Source: Microbacterium aoyamense
GTDB lineage: Bacteria; Actinomycetota; Actinomycetes; Actinomycetales; Microbacteriaceae
Reading direction: 5' to 3'
Assembly (NCBI RefSeq): GCF_023155855.1
Contig: NZ_JAKNUT010000005.1
Coordinates: 186,001-250,000, forward strand
DNA: 64,000 bases
Part shown: positions 16,795 through 25,919 of the stretch, one piece after another
Layout: each line of letters starts with the position of its first letter
How positions within the stretch are numbered: the first letter of the stretch is position 1
The notes under the pieces: model-generated
The model's input: only the letters and a program-made list of their open reading frames with translations
What the model was told of the DNA's origin: nothing
Database searches by the model: none
Made by a program: the position numbers and the translations under genes

Positions 16795-17943
16795 CTAGTC
16801 GAGGAAGAGGGATGCCGCGGCCCGCGCCTCGTACGCGACGTCGTCGAGATCGGCGCCGGCGACATTGACGTGACCGACCTTGCGGCCCGGCCGCGGCGCC
16901 TTGCCGTAGGTGTGCACCTTCGCGGACGGGTGGCTCGCCAGTGCCGCGGGGATCCGCGCCTCGAGCGGTCCTTCGGTAGGCCCGCCCAGGATGTTGACCA
17001 TGACGGTCCAGGGCTCGCGCGGGGCGGGGTCGCCGAGCGGCAGATCCAGCACGGCGCGCAGGTGCTGTTCGAACTGGCCCGTGACGGCACCGTCCTGGCT
17101 CCAGTGGCCGCTGTTGTGCGGCCGCATCGCGAGCTCGTTGATGAGCAGACGCTCGTCCGTCGTCTCGAACAGCTCGACAGCCAGCATGCCGGTGACCCCG
17201 AGCCCTTCGGCGATCGCGAGGCCGATCTCCTCGGCGACCGACCGCACGCGCTCCCCCGCGTGGGGCGCCGGGGCGATGACCTCGGCGCACACACCGCCGC
17301 GCTGCACGGTCTCGACGACGGGGTAGGCCCGCATCTCGCCCGACGGGCGCCTCGCGACCTGCTGCGCGAGCTCGCGCGAGAAGTCGACGAGCTCCTCGGC
17401 GAGCAGGGCGCCGCCGCGGGCGTCTTCGGCGAGCGCGGCGAACCAGTCATCGGCCTCGGTCGCGGCCGACACGACGCGCACGCCCTTGCCGTCGTAGCCG
17501 CCGCGCGGGGTCTTGACGACGGCGCGTCCGCCGTGGGCATCGAGGAACACCTGCAGCTCCTCGGGCGTCGAGACGGCCGCCCAATCGGGCTGCGGCATCC
17601 CGAGCTCCTCGAGCCGCGCGCGCATGACCAGCTTGTCCTGCGCGATGGCGAGGGCCCCGGGGCCGGGGTGCACGCGGACGCCGGCGCCGTGGAGCGAGGC
17701 CAGGACGTCCTGCGGGACGTGTTCGTGATCGAACGTGATGACGTCGACGTCGCGCGCGAAGGCGAGGACGGTCTCGGCGTCGTGGTAGTCGCCGACGGCC
17801 GAGGCTGCCAGGGATGCCGACATCCCGGGTTCTTCGGCGAGAACCCGCAGCTCGATGCCGAGCTCGGTCGCCGGGGCGATCATCATGCGGGCCAGCTGCC
17901 CGCCGCCGACGACTCCGATGCGCAAGGTCATGGCATCCATCAT
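16795..17943 (-). CDS. purK: 5-(carboxyamino)imidazole ribonucleotide synthase
   Basis: 382 aa. ATP-grasp enzyme that carboxylates AIR using ATP and bicarbonate, feeding PurE. The N-terminus [16 protein letters not shown] is diagnostic. The ATP-grasp core contains [14 protein letters not shown] and the metal/ADP segment [12 protein letters not shown]. Starts at 17943, 17940 and 17931 are all possible; 17931 gives the commoner form [12 protein letters not shown]. It lies 20 bp after the PH-domain gene on the same strand and is followed by purE. Confidence 0.95.
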   Translation of the reverse strand: MMDAMTLRIGVVGGGQLARMMIAPATELGIELRVLAEEPGMSASLAASAVGDYHDAETVLAFARDVDVITFDHEHVPQDVLASLHGAGVRVHPGPGALAIAQDKLVMRARLEELGMPQPDWAAVSTPEELQVFLDAHGGRAVVKTPRGGYDGKGVRVVSAATEADDWFAALAEDARGGALLAEELVDFSRELAQQVARRPSGEMRAYPVVETVQRGGVCAEVIAPAPHAGERVRSVAEEIGLAIAEGLGVTGMLAVELFETTDERLLINELAMRPHNSGHWSQDGAVTGQFEQHLRAVLDLPLGDPAPREPWTVMVNILGGPTEGPLEARIPAALASHPSAKVHTYGKAPRPGRKVGHVNVAGADLDDVAYEARAAASLFLD

Positions 17944-17962
17944 CCCAAACCGCGGACGCGGA

Positions 17963-18517
17963 CTACGACGTCGGAAGCGGCGGGAGCGGCGGCTGCGCGT
18001 CGCGGTGCGCGAGGATCTGGTTGACCTCGACCTGATCGATGAGCGCCTCGTGCACGAGAGCGACGCTCGGCACGTTCGCGAGGCGCAACGGGGCGTCGAC
18101 GCCGTTCGAGAGCACGAGCGTGCCCGTGCCCCACATGCGCTGCAGGATGCCGCGGCGCAGCTCGATCGTGTACCCGCGCACGTGGCCGAGCTCGCGCCGG
18201 TGGGTCGCGAAGATGCCGGAGCGCTCGATCACGCGGCGCGTCGTGATCGTGTCCACGTGCGTCCACCACACCAGGAACGGGATCAGGACGAGGAGGAGGA
18301 CGATGACGGATGCCGCGGCCACCAGCATCCAGTTCTCGAATCCGCTCGGCAGGTTGCCGTAGAAGAAGCCGACGGCTCCTGCGACGGCGATGAGCACGAG
18401 CGCGCACCACGTGAGCCGGCGCGCATGACCTCGGAACCGCGCGACGCGCAGCTCCTGCGTCGGCGCGCCGGGCGCCGGGAGCACGGGGCGCCCGCCGTAG
18501 CTCGTGGGCTGGGTCAT
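17963..18517 (-). CDS. PH-domain (bPH2/DUF304) membrane protein
   Basis: 184 aa. Two hydrophobic segments (about 38-55 and 62-84) precede a bacterial PH domain with ITTRRVIERSGIFATHRREL and GTLVLSNGVDAPLRL. The C-terminal tail is proline-rich (PPLPPLP). Rv3278c occupies the same place beside birA and purK in M. tuberculosis, so this is a conserved neighbour, though its role is unknown. A CACAAT box 6 bp before the ATG suggests a leaderless transcript. Confidence 0.85.
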   Translation of the reverse strand: MTQPTSYGGRPVLPAPGAPTQELRVARFRGHARRLTWCALVLIAVAGAVGFFYGNLPSGFENWMLVAAASVIVLLLVLIPFLVWWTHVDTITTRRVIERSGIFATHRRELGHVRGYTIELRRGILQRMWGTGTLVLSNGVDAPLRLANVPSVALVHEALIDQVEVNQILAHRDAQPPLPPLPTS

Positions 18518-18523
18518 GGTCCC

Positions 18524-18529
18524 ATTGTG
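18524..18529 (-). promoter_or_regulatory. -10 element CACAAT (leaderless PH-protein gene)
   Basis: CACAAT ends 6 bp before ATG 18517 on the minus strand. Confidence 0.5.
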
Positions 18530-18597
18530 GGGTGAGGAGCCGACGAACTCCGGTGCACACGACGCGTTTCGTCACGGATCGCGCGGCGATCGCGGGT

Positions 18598-19395
18598 TCA
18601 GCGCACGTGCACGACGTCGCCCGCCGAGACGGCGGTCTCGTTTCCCAGCGGCAGGGCGACGACGAGCCGGCCGTCCTCGTCGAGGCGTTGCGCGCGTCCC
18701 GCGAGCAGCTCGCCGCCGGGCAGGTGCACGACGACATCGCGTCCGAGCGTCGAGCACAGCGCTTCGATCTCGCCGCGGATCCCCGCGGCACTCGCATTGC
18801 CGACGGCCTCGGCGAGCGCCCTGAGCTGCTCGTCGAGGGCTGCGAGATAGTCGGCGACGAGCCGGTCCTCGTCGGCGACGAGGCCGACCGCGGCGAACGA
18901 GGTCGCGGTCGTGACCGGCAGGTCTGCGGCCGTCATGGTCGTGTTGACGCCGGCGCCGATGACGATCGCATCGGGGTCTCCCGGGATGACCTCGGCGAGG
19001 ATGCCGCACACCTTCCCTCCGTCCAGCAGGACGTCGTTGGGCCACTTGAGGGTCGCGGAGTGACCGGTCCCGCTCAGCTGCGCCGAGATCGCCCGCGTCA
19101 TCGCCGCCCCCGCGATGAGCGGGATCCAGCCCCGCGCGGCGTATGCGATGTGCGGGACCCGCACGAGCGTCGAGACGGCGAGAGCCGTGCCCGGGGCCGC
19201 GACCCAGCTGCGGTCCAGCCGCCCGCGTCCCGCGCGCTGGTCCGTCGTGAGCAGCACCGACAGGTGGGGCCAGGCGTCCGGCTCCGCCGTCGCGTGCCGC
19301 ACGACGTCGGCGTTCGTCGAGTCGGTCGTGTCGGCGACCTGGACACGCGGACTCACGGCCGCCGTGAGCGGGTACCCCTCTGCGGGAATCGTCAT
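18598..19395 (-). CDS. birA: Biotin-[acetyl-CoA-carboxylase] ligase
   Basis: 265 aa. It activates biotin to biotinyl-AMP and attaches it to the BCCP lysine, here probably that of the carboxylase encoded at 26670. The biotin-binding loop [11 protein letters not shown], the substrate strand [20 protein letters not shown] and the C-terminal beta domain (about 220-265) are present. No N-terminal DNA-binding domain exists, so it is a monofunctional class I ligase rather than a repressor. ATG 19395 is preferred over GTG 19401 because TAGCGT lies 6 bp before it. It diverges from accD. Confidence 0.95.
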   Translation of the reverse strand: MTIPAEGYPLTAAVSPRVQVADTTDSTNADVVRHATAEPDAWPHLSVLLTTDQRAGRGRLDRSWVAAPGTALAVSTLVRVPHIAYAARGWIPLIAGAAMTRAISAQLSGTGHSATLKWPNDVLLDGGKVCGILAEVIPGDPDAIVIGAGVNTTMTAADLPVTTATSFAAVGLVADEDRLVADYLAALDEQLRALAEAVGNASAAGIRGEIEALCSTLGRDVVVHLPGGELLAGRAQRLDEDGRLVVALPLGNETAVSAGDVVHVR

Positions 19396-19401
19396 GGCCA
19401 C

Positions 19402-19407
19402 ACGCTA
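19402..19407 (-). promoter_or_regulatory. -10 element TAGCGT (leaderless birA)
   Basis: TAGCGT ends 6 bp before the birA ATG on the minus strand. Confidence 0.55.
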
Positions 19408-19483
19408 CCCGTCATGTCGGGGCGGACAGCGGATGCCGCGGGCCTTTGTGCGATCCCTCCAACCTCGAGCGGACCCCCGTGGA

Positions 19484-19489
19484 TAGGGT
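19484..19489 (+). promoter_or_regulatory. -10 element TAGGGT (leaderless accD)
   Basis: TAGGGT ends 7 bp before GTG 19497. It supports that GTG over earlier in-frame codons. Confidence 0.55.
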
Positions 19490-19496
19490 GGAATCC

Positions 19497-21086
19497 GTGA
19501 CCGACCAGCCCGATCTCTTCACGACCGCCGGCAAGATCGCCGACCTGCGCGCCCGCTACCAGGAGGCCGTCCTCGACGCCGAGGCCGCCGCGCAGACCAA
19601 GCAGCACGCGAAGGGCAAGGGCACGGCGCGCGAGCGCATCGAGCTGCTCGTCGACCCCGGCAGCTTCGTCGAGCTCGACGAGTACGTGCGCCACCGCACG
19701 ACGGCGTTCGGCATGGACCGCTCGCGGCCGTACGGCGACTCCGTCGTCACGGGCCACGGCACGATCCACGGCCGGACGGTCGCGGTCTATGCGCAGGACT
19801 TCTCGACGTTCGGCGGGTCGCTCGGCGAGGTCGCGGGAGACAAGATCATCAAGGTCATGGAGTTCGCGCTCCGCAGCGGCATCCCGATCGTCGGCATCCT
19901 CGACTCGGGCGGCGCCCGCATCCAGGAGGGCGTCGTCGCCCTCGGCAAGTACGGCGAGATCTTCCGTCTCAACACGCGTGCGTCGGGCGTCATCCCGCAG
20001 ATCTCGATCATCATGGGTCCCGCCGCGGGCGGCGCGGTGTACTCCCCCGCACTCACCGACTTCGTCGTCATGGTCGACAAGACGAGCCAGATGTTCGTGA
20101 CCGGGCCCGACGTCATCAAGACCGTCACGGGCGAGGACGTCGGCATGGAGGAGCTCGGCGGCGCATACACGCACAACACCCGGTCGGGCGTCGCGCACTA
20201 CCTGGCCGAGGACGAGGACGATGCGATCGACTACGTCCGCACGCTCCTCGGCTTCCTCCCCGACAACAACCTCGCCGAACTGCCCGGCTACGAGCCCGTG
20301 TTCGAGTTCGAGACGACGGATGCCGACCGCACGCTCAACACCGTCATCCCCGACTCGCCGAACCAGCCGTACGACATCCACGGCGTCATCCGCCACATCG
20401 TCGACTCCGAGGACTTCCTCGAGGTGCAACCGCTGTTCGCACCCAACATCGTCATCGGCTTCGGCCGCATCGAGGGGCGCAGCGTCGGCATCATCGCCAA
20501 CCAGCCATCGCAGATGGCCGGCACGCTCAACATCGAAGCCGGCGAGAAGGCGAGCCGCTTCGTGCGGTTCTGCGACGCGTTCTCGATCCCGATCGTCACG
20601 CTCGTCGACGTGCCCGGGTACCTCCCCGGCACCGACCAGGAGTGGACGGGCGTCATCCGTCGCGGCGCGAAACTCCTCTATGCCTACGCCGAGGCGACTG
20701 TGCCGCTGGTGACCGTCATCCTGCGCAAGGCGTACGGCGGGGCCTACATCGTCATGGGTTCGAAGCAGCTCGGCGCCGACATCAACCTCGCCTGGCCGAC
20801 GGCCGAGATCGCCGTCATGGGCGGTCAGGGTGCCGTCAACATCCTCTACCGCGGCGAGATCAAGAAGGCCGAAGAGGCGGGCGAGGACGTCGCGGCCGTG
20901 CGCACCCGCCTCGCGAACGAATACACCTACAACGTGGCGTCCCCCTTCCTCGCGGCCGAACGCGGCGAGCTCGACGGCATCATCGAGCCCGCCCAGACGC
21001 GCGTCGCGATCGCCAAGGCGCTCCGGGCACTGCGCGGCAAGCGGGCGACGCTGCCGCCCAAGAAGCACGGGAACATCCCGCTGTGA
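19497..21086 (+). CDS. accD5: Acyl-CoA carboxylase beta (carboxyltransferase) subunit
   Basis: 529 aa, GTG start. It transfers CO2 from carboxybiotin to acetyl-CoA or propionyl-CoA. The crotonase-like N domain shows [31 protein letters not shown] and the oxyanion loop [13 protein letters not shown]. The C domain shows [20 protein letters not shown] and [10 protein letters not shown]. Length and position between birA and a small epsilon-like gene match AccD5 (Rv3280). The carboxybiotin partner is encoded at 26670. Whether propionyl- or acetyl-CoA is preferred cannot be set by eye. Confidence 0.95.
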   Translation: MTDQPDLFTTAGKIADLRARYQEAVLDAEAAAQTKQHAKGKGTARERIELLVDPGSFVELDEYVRHRTTAFGMDRSRPYGDSVVTGHGTIHGRTVAVYAQDFSTFGGSLGEVAGDKIIKVMEFALRSGIPIVGILDSGGARIQEGVVALGKYGEIFRLNTRASGVIPQISIIMGPAAGGAVYSPALTDFVVMVDKTSQMFVTGPDVIKTVTGEDVGMEELGGAYTHNTRSGVAHYLAEDEDDAIDYVRTLLGFLPDNNLAELPGYEPVFEFETTDADRTLNTVIPDSPNQPYDIHGVIRHIVDSEDFLEVQPLFAPNIVIGFGRIEGRSVGIIANQPSQMAGTLNIEAGEKASRFVRFCDAFSIPIVTLVDVPGYLPGTDQEWTGVIRRGAKLLYAYAEATVPLVTVILRKAYGGAYIVMGSKQLGADINLAWPTAEIAVMGGQGAVNILYRGEIKKAEEAGEDVAAVRTRLANEYTYNVASPFLAAERGELDGIIEPAQTRVAIAKALRALRGKRATLPPKKHGNIPL

Positions 21087-21298
21087 GCCCCGACGAGCGG
21101 CCCGTGGCGATCGAGGTCACACGCGGCGATCCGACACCCGAGGAGCTCGCGGCCCTGATCGCCGTGGTCACCGAGGCCTACAGCGTCGAGGCGGCCGAAG
21201 CGGTGGCCGACGAGACCCACGTGCGATCGGCGTGGTCGGTCTCGCAGCGGTCGCTGCGCGAGCCGCTCCGACGTGAGGTCGGCTGGGTGCGCGGCTGA
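21083..21298 (+). CDS. accE5: Acyl-CoA carboxylase epsilon subunit
   Basis: 71 aa, GTG start overlapping the accD stop by 4 bp. The pattern [19 protein letters not shown] followed by a short linker and a tryptophan-containing tail ([15 protein letters not shown]) is that of actinobacterial epsilon subunits, which stabilise the alpha-beta carboxylase complex. Position matches Rv3281. Its C-terminus lies 150 bp from a strong hairpin. Confidence 0.88.
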   Translation: MSPDERPVAIEVTRGDPTPEELAALIAVVTEAYSVEAAEAVADETHVRSAWSVSQRSLREPLRREVGWVRG

Positions 21299-21449
21299 CG
21301 GGCTTGTCCCCCGAAATACCTACAGACAGAGCCGGCAGGGCGCTCCGATACTGGTTGTGCTGGAACGCATTCTGCGTTCGGTCGACCTGCTTCGCCGCGA
21401 GGCGGAGCCCAGGTTCGGCCACGCGAGCGGTTTTCGGGTAATCGCTCGC

Positions 21450-21485
21450 GAGGCGAGGGGCCGGCGTCACGCCGCCCCTCGCCTC
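21450..21485. terminator. Bidirectional hairpin between convergent genes
   Basis: GAGGCGAGGGG (21450-21460) pairs with CCCCTCGCCTC (21475-21485), extended inside by CGGCG/CGCCG around a TCA loop, with one bulged C. That is about 16 paired bases. It lies between accE and the convergent kinase-like gene. The rest of the 260-bp gap shows nothing recognisable. Confidence 0.75.
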
Positions 21486-21558
21486 TCATCTACTCCGCTC
21501 TCGCGCCCGGTTCCCCTCCCCCGCACCGGTCACGGGAGCGGTATGCCGAGATGCGGCG

Positions 21559-22593
21559 TCAGTTCGTGGGCCGGACGATCTCGCGCCAGAGGTCGACGGC
21601 GTCCTCGTCCGAGAGCCCGCCGTCGGACTCCGACCGACCCACGACCGTCACGGCGACGCTGTCGTGCGGCGCCGTGCGAATGTACAGCCGGTTGGATTCC
21701 GACGTCCGCAGGGTCTCGGCGAGCTCGGCGCGGATGACGGCGAGGGATGCTTCGTCCATGCCGTCGAGCCCGCCCTCGTCGAGCACCGTCACCGTCGCAC
21801 CTCGGCGACGGGCCAGCTCCAGCTGCGCACGCACGGCGTCGTCGAGCAGTCTCGGGCCGCGCAGCTCGTCGCGCAGGCGTCCCTCGGCGATGCGAGCCTC
21901 GAGGCGATCGGCGTCGTCGAGCACGCCGCGGTTGGCGACGGTCCGCGTGAGGACGGGGCCGGCGATCGCGAGGGCTTCCTGGACCTGCACGCGCCTCTCG
22001 CGCTGGCGCACGACCTGCGATGCCTGCCATGCCGAGGCTGCGGTCTGCAGGTTGGCGAGCTGCGACGTGTCGCGTGCAGCGCGGTCGAGCGACAGGACGA
22101 GGAGCTGTGCGACGAACACCCAGACGATCGAGCCGATGAGTCCCAGTGTCAGTGCGTCGAGTCCCATCCATGCGATCGAGCCGATCGCGAGGAGTGCGGT
22201 GCCCGACCACGCCATCCACGGGCGGCGTCGCGCCATGACGATGGTCATGAGCGCGCCGATCCCGCCGAGGTACCACGTCGCATAGGACGCCGTGTAGGAG
22301 CCGGGACCGGCGGAGTACGAGATCGCCGTCGGCACGATCGCAGCCGTCGCGATCGCGAGGATCCCGGCCGTGCGCGGCAGCCGGGACTGCCGGGGCGCCG
22401 GATGCGTCGGGCGGTCGGGCTTGCGCGGCTGCCAGAAGGTGCACAGCGTCGTCGTGACGAGGTACAGCGCGAAGGCGGCGACGATGATGAGCGGATACCG
22501 CGGCGCGTCCTCGCCCCACGACAGACCCCGCGCCGCGAGATACAGCGAGAAGGCGACCGCGAGGCCAGAGAGGATGTTCCGAACGCTGATCAT
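21559..22593 (-). CDS. Membrane protein with degenerate histidine-kinase-like C-terminus
   Basis: 344 aa from ATG 22593, overlapping the sensor-kinase stop by 4 bp. About six hydrophobic segments cover residues 8-165. Residues 195-210 (RQRERRVQVQEALAI) resemble a HisKA_3 helix but lack the phospho-accepting histidine. Residues 285-325 (IRAELAETLRTSESNRLYIR, then VAVTVVGRSESDGG) resemble the HATPase N-box and G1 regions but lack the conserved asparagine and DxGxG. This suggests a pseudokinase partner of the adjacent two-component system. I know no named family for it; the homology reading is my own alignment by eye. Confidence 0.7.
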   Translation of the reverse strand: MISVRNILSGLAVAFSLYLAARGLSWGEDAPRYPLIIVAAFALYLVTTTLCTFWQPRKPDRPTHPAPRQSRLPRTAGILAIATAAIVPTAISYSAGPGSYTASYATWYLGGIGALMTIVMARRRPWMAWSGTALLAIGSIAWMGLDALTLGLIGSIVWVFVAQLLVLSLDRAARDTSQLANLQTAASAWQASQVVRQRERRVQVQEALAIAGPVLTRTVANRGVLDDADRLEARIAEGRLRDELRGPRLLDDAVRAQLELARRRGATVTVLDEGGLDGMDEASLAVIRAELAETLRTSESNRLYIRTAPHDSVAVTVVGRSESDGGLSDEDAVDLWREIVRPTN

Positions 22594-23849
22594 GCGTCCT
22601 CCAGGTAGGCGTCCCGCCGCGGCCGCCATTCCAGGCGTACCGTCGTGCCCCCGGCATCCGATTCGACATCTGTGGAGCCGCCGACCGCTGCGACGCGCGC
22701 GATGATGGATGCCCGGATGCCCAGCCGGTCGTCGGGCACGGCGTTCAGATCGAAGCCTCCGCCCGCGTCCCGCACCTCGATGTTGATGCGCTCGTCGTCG
22801 GCGTACAGCGAAGCCTCGAGACCGACTCCCCCGGCGTGCTCGACCGCATTGGCGACAGCTTGGGTCGCCGCCAGGACGAGGGCGCGGGAGATCCGTCCGG
22901 GGATGTCGAGGTCGCCGGAGCGGATCTCACGGTGCATCGCGATCCTCGTGCCGAGCTCACGCGACGCGGTCTCGATGGCCTCGGCGATGCTGTCTGCCGA
23001 GCGCACGTCGTCGCTGCCCTCTCCGGCATCCTGCTCCGTATTGGCGAGGCGGGTCAGCGCCTCGCGCGCCATCGCCACCGCCAGCACCCGCCCGCGCGGA
23101 GTGTCGGAGCGCTCGGCGGCGATGAGTGCGGCCAGGACGCTGTCGTGCATGAGCGCTGCGACAGCGACCCGCTCCTGCTCCGCGGCGTTGGCGGCGGCGG
23201 CGCGCGAGTACGACTCGACGGCGTGCGCACGGGTTTCGTCGACGCCTACGGCGACGGACCGGAACACCCAGGCGAGGGTCAGGAGGACGCCGCCGAAGAT
23301 CAGGGAGAACGACACTTCGATGATGACGTAGTACCAGAGTCCGGTCGCGAAGTTGTCGGCGATGAGCCGGACGAGTCCGTACAGGAGGGGAATCAGGACG
23401 CTCCCCGCGAGCTGGATCGGCAACGGGAAGGCCAGCACGGCGGCGAGCGTCGCGATGTTGACGATGTGCCACGGCCAGGGCGCCTCCGACAGCGGCGCGT
23501 CGGAGCCCGCCGCAGCGAGCGGCCACAGCGCAAGCACCCCGATGTACATGAAGACGAACAGCCCGGCCGTGAAGCGCACACCGCGTCCGACGAAGCACGC
23601 GATGATCATGAGCGCCAGCGGCACGAAGGCCGCGAGGACGAGCGGCTCGTGCCAGCCGGGTTGCTCGATCGTCGAGCCGAGGGCGACGACGAGCGCCTGT
23701 GCACCGAGGACGAGCGACCCCGCGCCGGCGGCGACCCAGATGATGCGCTCGACGCGCAACCTCGTGAAGGAGCCGATGCTCGCGCTCGCGTCGCGGGACT
23801 GCGGGATGTGACCCCACGCCTCGTCGAGGATCTCCTCGCTGTCGGTCAC
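22590..23849 (-). CDS. Membrane sensor histidine kinase (HisKA_3, NarL-type)
   Basis: 419 aa, GTG start at 23849, overlapping the regulator stop by 4 bp. Five to six membrane helices cover residues 36-200 with no large extracellular sensor domain. The dimerisation helix has EQERVAVAALMHDSVLAAL with histidine 235 as the phosphorylation site. The ATP-binding domain has ANAVEHAGG (N-box, about 333) and VRDAGGGFDL (G1). It presumably phosphorylates the regulator encoded just upstream. The signal is unknown. Confidence 0.9.
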   Translation of the reverse strand: MTDSEEILDEAWGHIPQSRDASASIGSFTRLRVERIIWVAAGAGSLVLGAQALVVALGSTIEQPGWHEPLVLAAFVPLALMIIACFVGRGVRFTAGLFVFMYIGVLALWPLAAAGSDAPLSEAPWPWHIVNIATLAAVLAFPLPIQLAGSVLIPLLYGLVRLIADNFATGLWYYVIIEVSFSLIFGGVLLTLAWVFRSVAVGVDETRAHAVESYSRAAAANAAEQERVAVAALMHDSVLAALIAAERSDTPRGRVLAVAMAREALTRLANTEQDAGEGSDDVRSADSIAEAIETASRELGTRIAMHREIRSGDLDIPGRISRALVLAATQAVANAVEHAGGVGLEASLYADDERINIEVRDAGGGFDLNAVPDDRLGIRASIIARVAAVGGSTDVESDAGGTTVRLEWRPRRDAYLEDA

Positions 23850-24520
23850 GGCATCCGCTCCGCACCGGGATCGGATGCGGTGCCGGCGACGATGCCGTCC
23901 TCCATCGCGCGGCGCAGCAGATCGACCTTGGTCGGGGCGGGGCGTCCGACCTCGACGTACTTCACACGGATGCGGGTGATGTTCTCCTTCGCCGTCGAGT
24001 ACGCGACGCCGAGGCGGTCCGCGACGACCTTGAGCGGCAGGCCGGCGGCGTACAGCCGCAGGACATCGCGCTCCCGGGCCGACAGCTGCGCGTCGGCGAA
24101 GTCGCGGTCGCCGTCCACGGCGCTCGCCCACTCGACGTTGTTGAGGGGCTCGCCACGGGCGACCGTGCCCACGGCCTTGATGACGTCCGAGATCGGCGAA
24201 GCCTTGCTCACGACCCCCGCGGCTCCTGCCGACAGCGCTTCCCGCACTGCGGCGGGGCGGTCGGCGACCGAGTGGATGATGACGCTCGAGCCGTCGCGGA
24301 TGAGCCGTGTGACGTTCTCGGTGACGGTCGTGCCGTCGCCAAGCGTCAGATCCAGCACGACGACGTCGGCCGTGGGAGCGCGACTGAAGGAGCGCCACTG
24401 CAGGTACTCGTTGACGCCGCTCCCCGAGAACACGACCTCGGTGCCGGGCACACGGGCGCACCACGCTTCGAGTCCGAGCCGGACGGACTCGTGGTCGTCG
24501 ATCAGCGCGACCCGCGTCAT
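23846..24520 (-). CDS. NarL/FixJ-family response regulator
   Basis: 224 aa from ATG 24520. The receiver domain has the acidic pair D8-D9 in ALIDDHESVR, the phospho-acceptor D57 in VVVLDLTLGDG, and the conserved lysine in VVSKASP. A LuxR-type helix-turn-helix follows (LSARERDVLRLYAAGLPLKV and then LGVAYSTAKENI). The gene order regulator, kinase, kinase-like protein is a compact operon with 4-bp overlaps. The start is backed by a TAGGGT box 7 bp upstream that lies inside the end of the methyltransferase gene. Confidence 0.92.
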   Translation of the reverse strand: MTRVALIDDHESVRLGLEAWCARVPGTEVVFSGSGVNEYLQWRSFSRAPTADVVVLDLTLGDGTTVTENVTRLIRDGSSVIIHSVADRPAAVREALSAGAAGVVSKASPISDVIKAVGTVARGEPLNNVEWASAVDGDRDFADAQLSARERDVLRLYAAGLPLKVVADRLGVAYSTAKENITRIRVKYVEVGRPAPTKVDLLRRAMEDGIVAGTASDPGAERMP

Positions 24521-25830
24521 GCGCTCCACCCTAGCTTCGCGGCGTCCGCGCGTCTCAGAGTCGCGACGGCCTCGACGTGGTGCGAGTTCGGGAAGATGTC
24601 CAGCGCCCGCACCGCGACGGTGTCGTAGCCGACGTCGCGGAAGGTCGCGAGGTCGCGTGCGAGGGCCACGGGATCGCATGCGACGTAGACGACCGTGCGG
24701 GCGCCGAGGTCGGCGACCGACTCGACCACGACGCGTCCGGCTCCGGCGCGCGGAGGATCCAGCAGCACGATGCCGCGCGACAGGCGTTCGCGCTGGGCGG
24801 TGGATGCCTCGGCCGCGAGCCGCGTCACCCAGCGGTCGACGCGCCCCGTCTCGGCGCGCGCACCTATCCACTCCGCGAGGTTCTCACCCGCGTGCTCGGT
24901 CGCGCGCGGATCGGACTCGACGCTCGTGACGCGCGCCGAAGACCCCGCGAGGCTCGCGAGCGTCGCGCCGAACAGGCCGACACCGCCGTACAGATCGAGG
25001 TGCCACCCGTCGGGGTCGACCGACCCCTCGGCGAGAAGCGCATCGGTGACCAGCCCGGTCAGCGAGTGCGCCGCGAGCCGGTGCACCTGCCAGAACCCGC
25101 CGGCGTCGACGCGGAAGTCGCGACCCGAAGCGCGTTCGACAACGACCTCGCGCCCGGGATCCTTGCCGTCGCGCCGTCCGCCGTCGGGGCGGCGGAGGAC
25201 GCGCACCCGGCCGTCCGCCGGCTGCACGAGGTCGATGCGTCCGGGCTCACCGCGCGTGAGTGCGAGCGCAGCCTCGGCGACCTCCGCGGTCGCGAGCGGG
25301 AGTTCGTCGACCGGGATGACGGTGTGGCTGCGCGCCGCATACGGCCCCACACGGCCCGCCTCGTCGACGTGCAGCGAGACGCGCGTCCGCCAGCCCGTGC
25401 CGTCGCCCGTCTCCTCGGCGAGGACCCGCCCGTCCGGCGCGAGGATCGGCCGCGCGGGCTCGATCGCGAATGCCGGGTTCGCCATGCCGCCGAAACGCTG
25501 CAGGGCGTCGCCCAGCACCTCGACCTTGAGCGACCGCTGGCGCTGCAGATCGATGTGCCCGAAGTCCGCGCCCCCCGGGCGGACTTCGGGCGCGACATCG
25601 ACGTCCGCCTGACGCCAGACGTGCGGGCGGCGATCGGGCGAGGCATCCAGCACCTCGATGACCTCGCCGCGCCAGAACGACTTCTTCGTGACGTCGCTCA
25701 GTCGCACGCGCACGCGCTCACCCGGGATCGCGTCGGGGACGAAGACGACCCGCCCCTCGTGGCGGCCGACGAAGACGCCGCCGTGCGCGACACCCGTGAT
25801 GTCGAGGTCGATGAGGGTGCCGGCGTCCAT
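24517..25830 (-). CDS. TrmA/RumA-type class I SAM RNA methyltransferase
   Basis: 437 aa from ATG 25830. An N-terminal TRAM domain (about 1-65, VGRHEGRVVFVPDAIPGERV) precedes the Rossmann methyltransferase. The motif I area is LDLYGGVGLFGATLA. LLDPPRAGAGR and the catalytic-cysteine loop VYVACDPVALARDL match m5U methyltransferases of tRNA or 23S rRNA. No CxxC iron-sulfur ligands are evident at the N-terminus, so it is not a classic RlmD. Target RNA is unresolved. Stop overlaps the regulator start by 4 bp; it diverges from maf. Confidence 0.9.
   Translation of the reverse strand: MDAGTLIDLDITGVAHGGVFVGRHEGRVVFVPDAIPGERVRVRLSDVTKKSFWRGEVIEVLDASPDRRPHVWRQADVDVAPEVRPGGADFGHIDLQRQRSLKVEVLGDALQRFGGMANPAFAIEPARPILAPDGRVLAEETGDGTGWRTRVSLHVDEAGRVGPYAARSHTVIPVDELPLATAEVAEAALALTRGEPGRIDLVQPADGRVRVLRRPDGGRRDGKDPGREVVVERASGRDFRVDAGGFWQVHRLAAHSLTGLVTDALLAEGSVDPDGWHLDLYGGVGLFGATLASLAGSSARVTSVESDPRATEHAGENLAEWIGARAETGRVDRWVTRLAAEASTAQRERLSRGIVLLDPPRAGAGRVVVESVADLGARTVVYVACDPVALARDLATFRDVGYDTVAVRALDIFPNSHHVEAVATLRRADAAKLGWSA
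24528..24533 (-). promoter_or_regulatory. -10 element TAGGGT (leaderless response regulator)
   Basis: TAGGGT ends 7 bp before ATG 24520 on the minus strand, within the last codons of the upstream methyltransferase. Confidence 0.5.
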
Positions 25831-25836
25831 CCCCCC

Positions 25837-25842
25837 AGTCTC
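25837..25842 (-). promoter_or_regulatory. -10 element GAGACT (leaderless methyltransferase)
   Basis: GAGACT ends 6 bp before ATG 25830 on the minus strand. It is a one-base variant of the TAGACT boxes seen elsewhere in the window. Confidence 0.4.
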
Positions 25843-25907
25843 CCATCGAGATCTGGCACGAATCGGACGATTCGTGTCGGCCTTTCGGGGGACACGGGCG
25901 CGCGGTC

Positions 25908-25913
25908 TAGCGT
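25908..25913 (+). promoter_or_regulatory. -10 element TAGCGT (leaderless maf)
   Basis: TAGCGT ends 6 bp before ATG 25920. Confidence 0.55.
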
Positions 25914-25919
25914 GGTTGC

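Noticed and set aside
19392-21068. 558-codon open frame opposite accD
   Set aside because: It is Asp/Val/Arg-rich antisense of a clear AccD gene.
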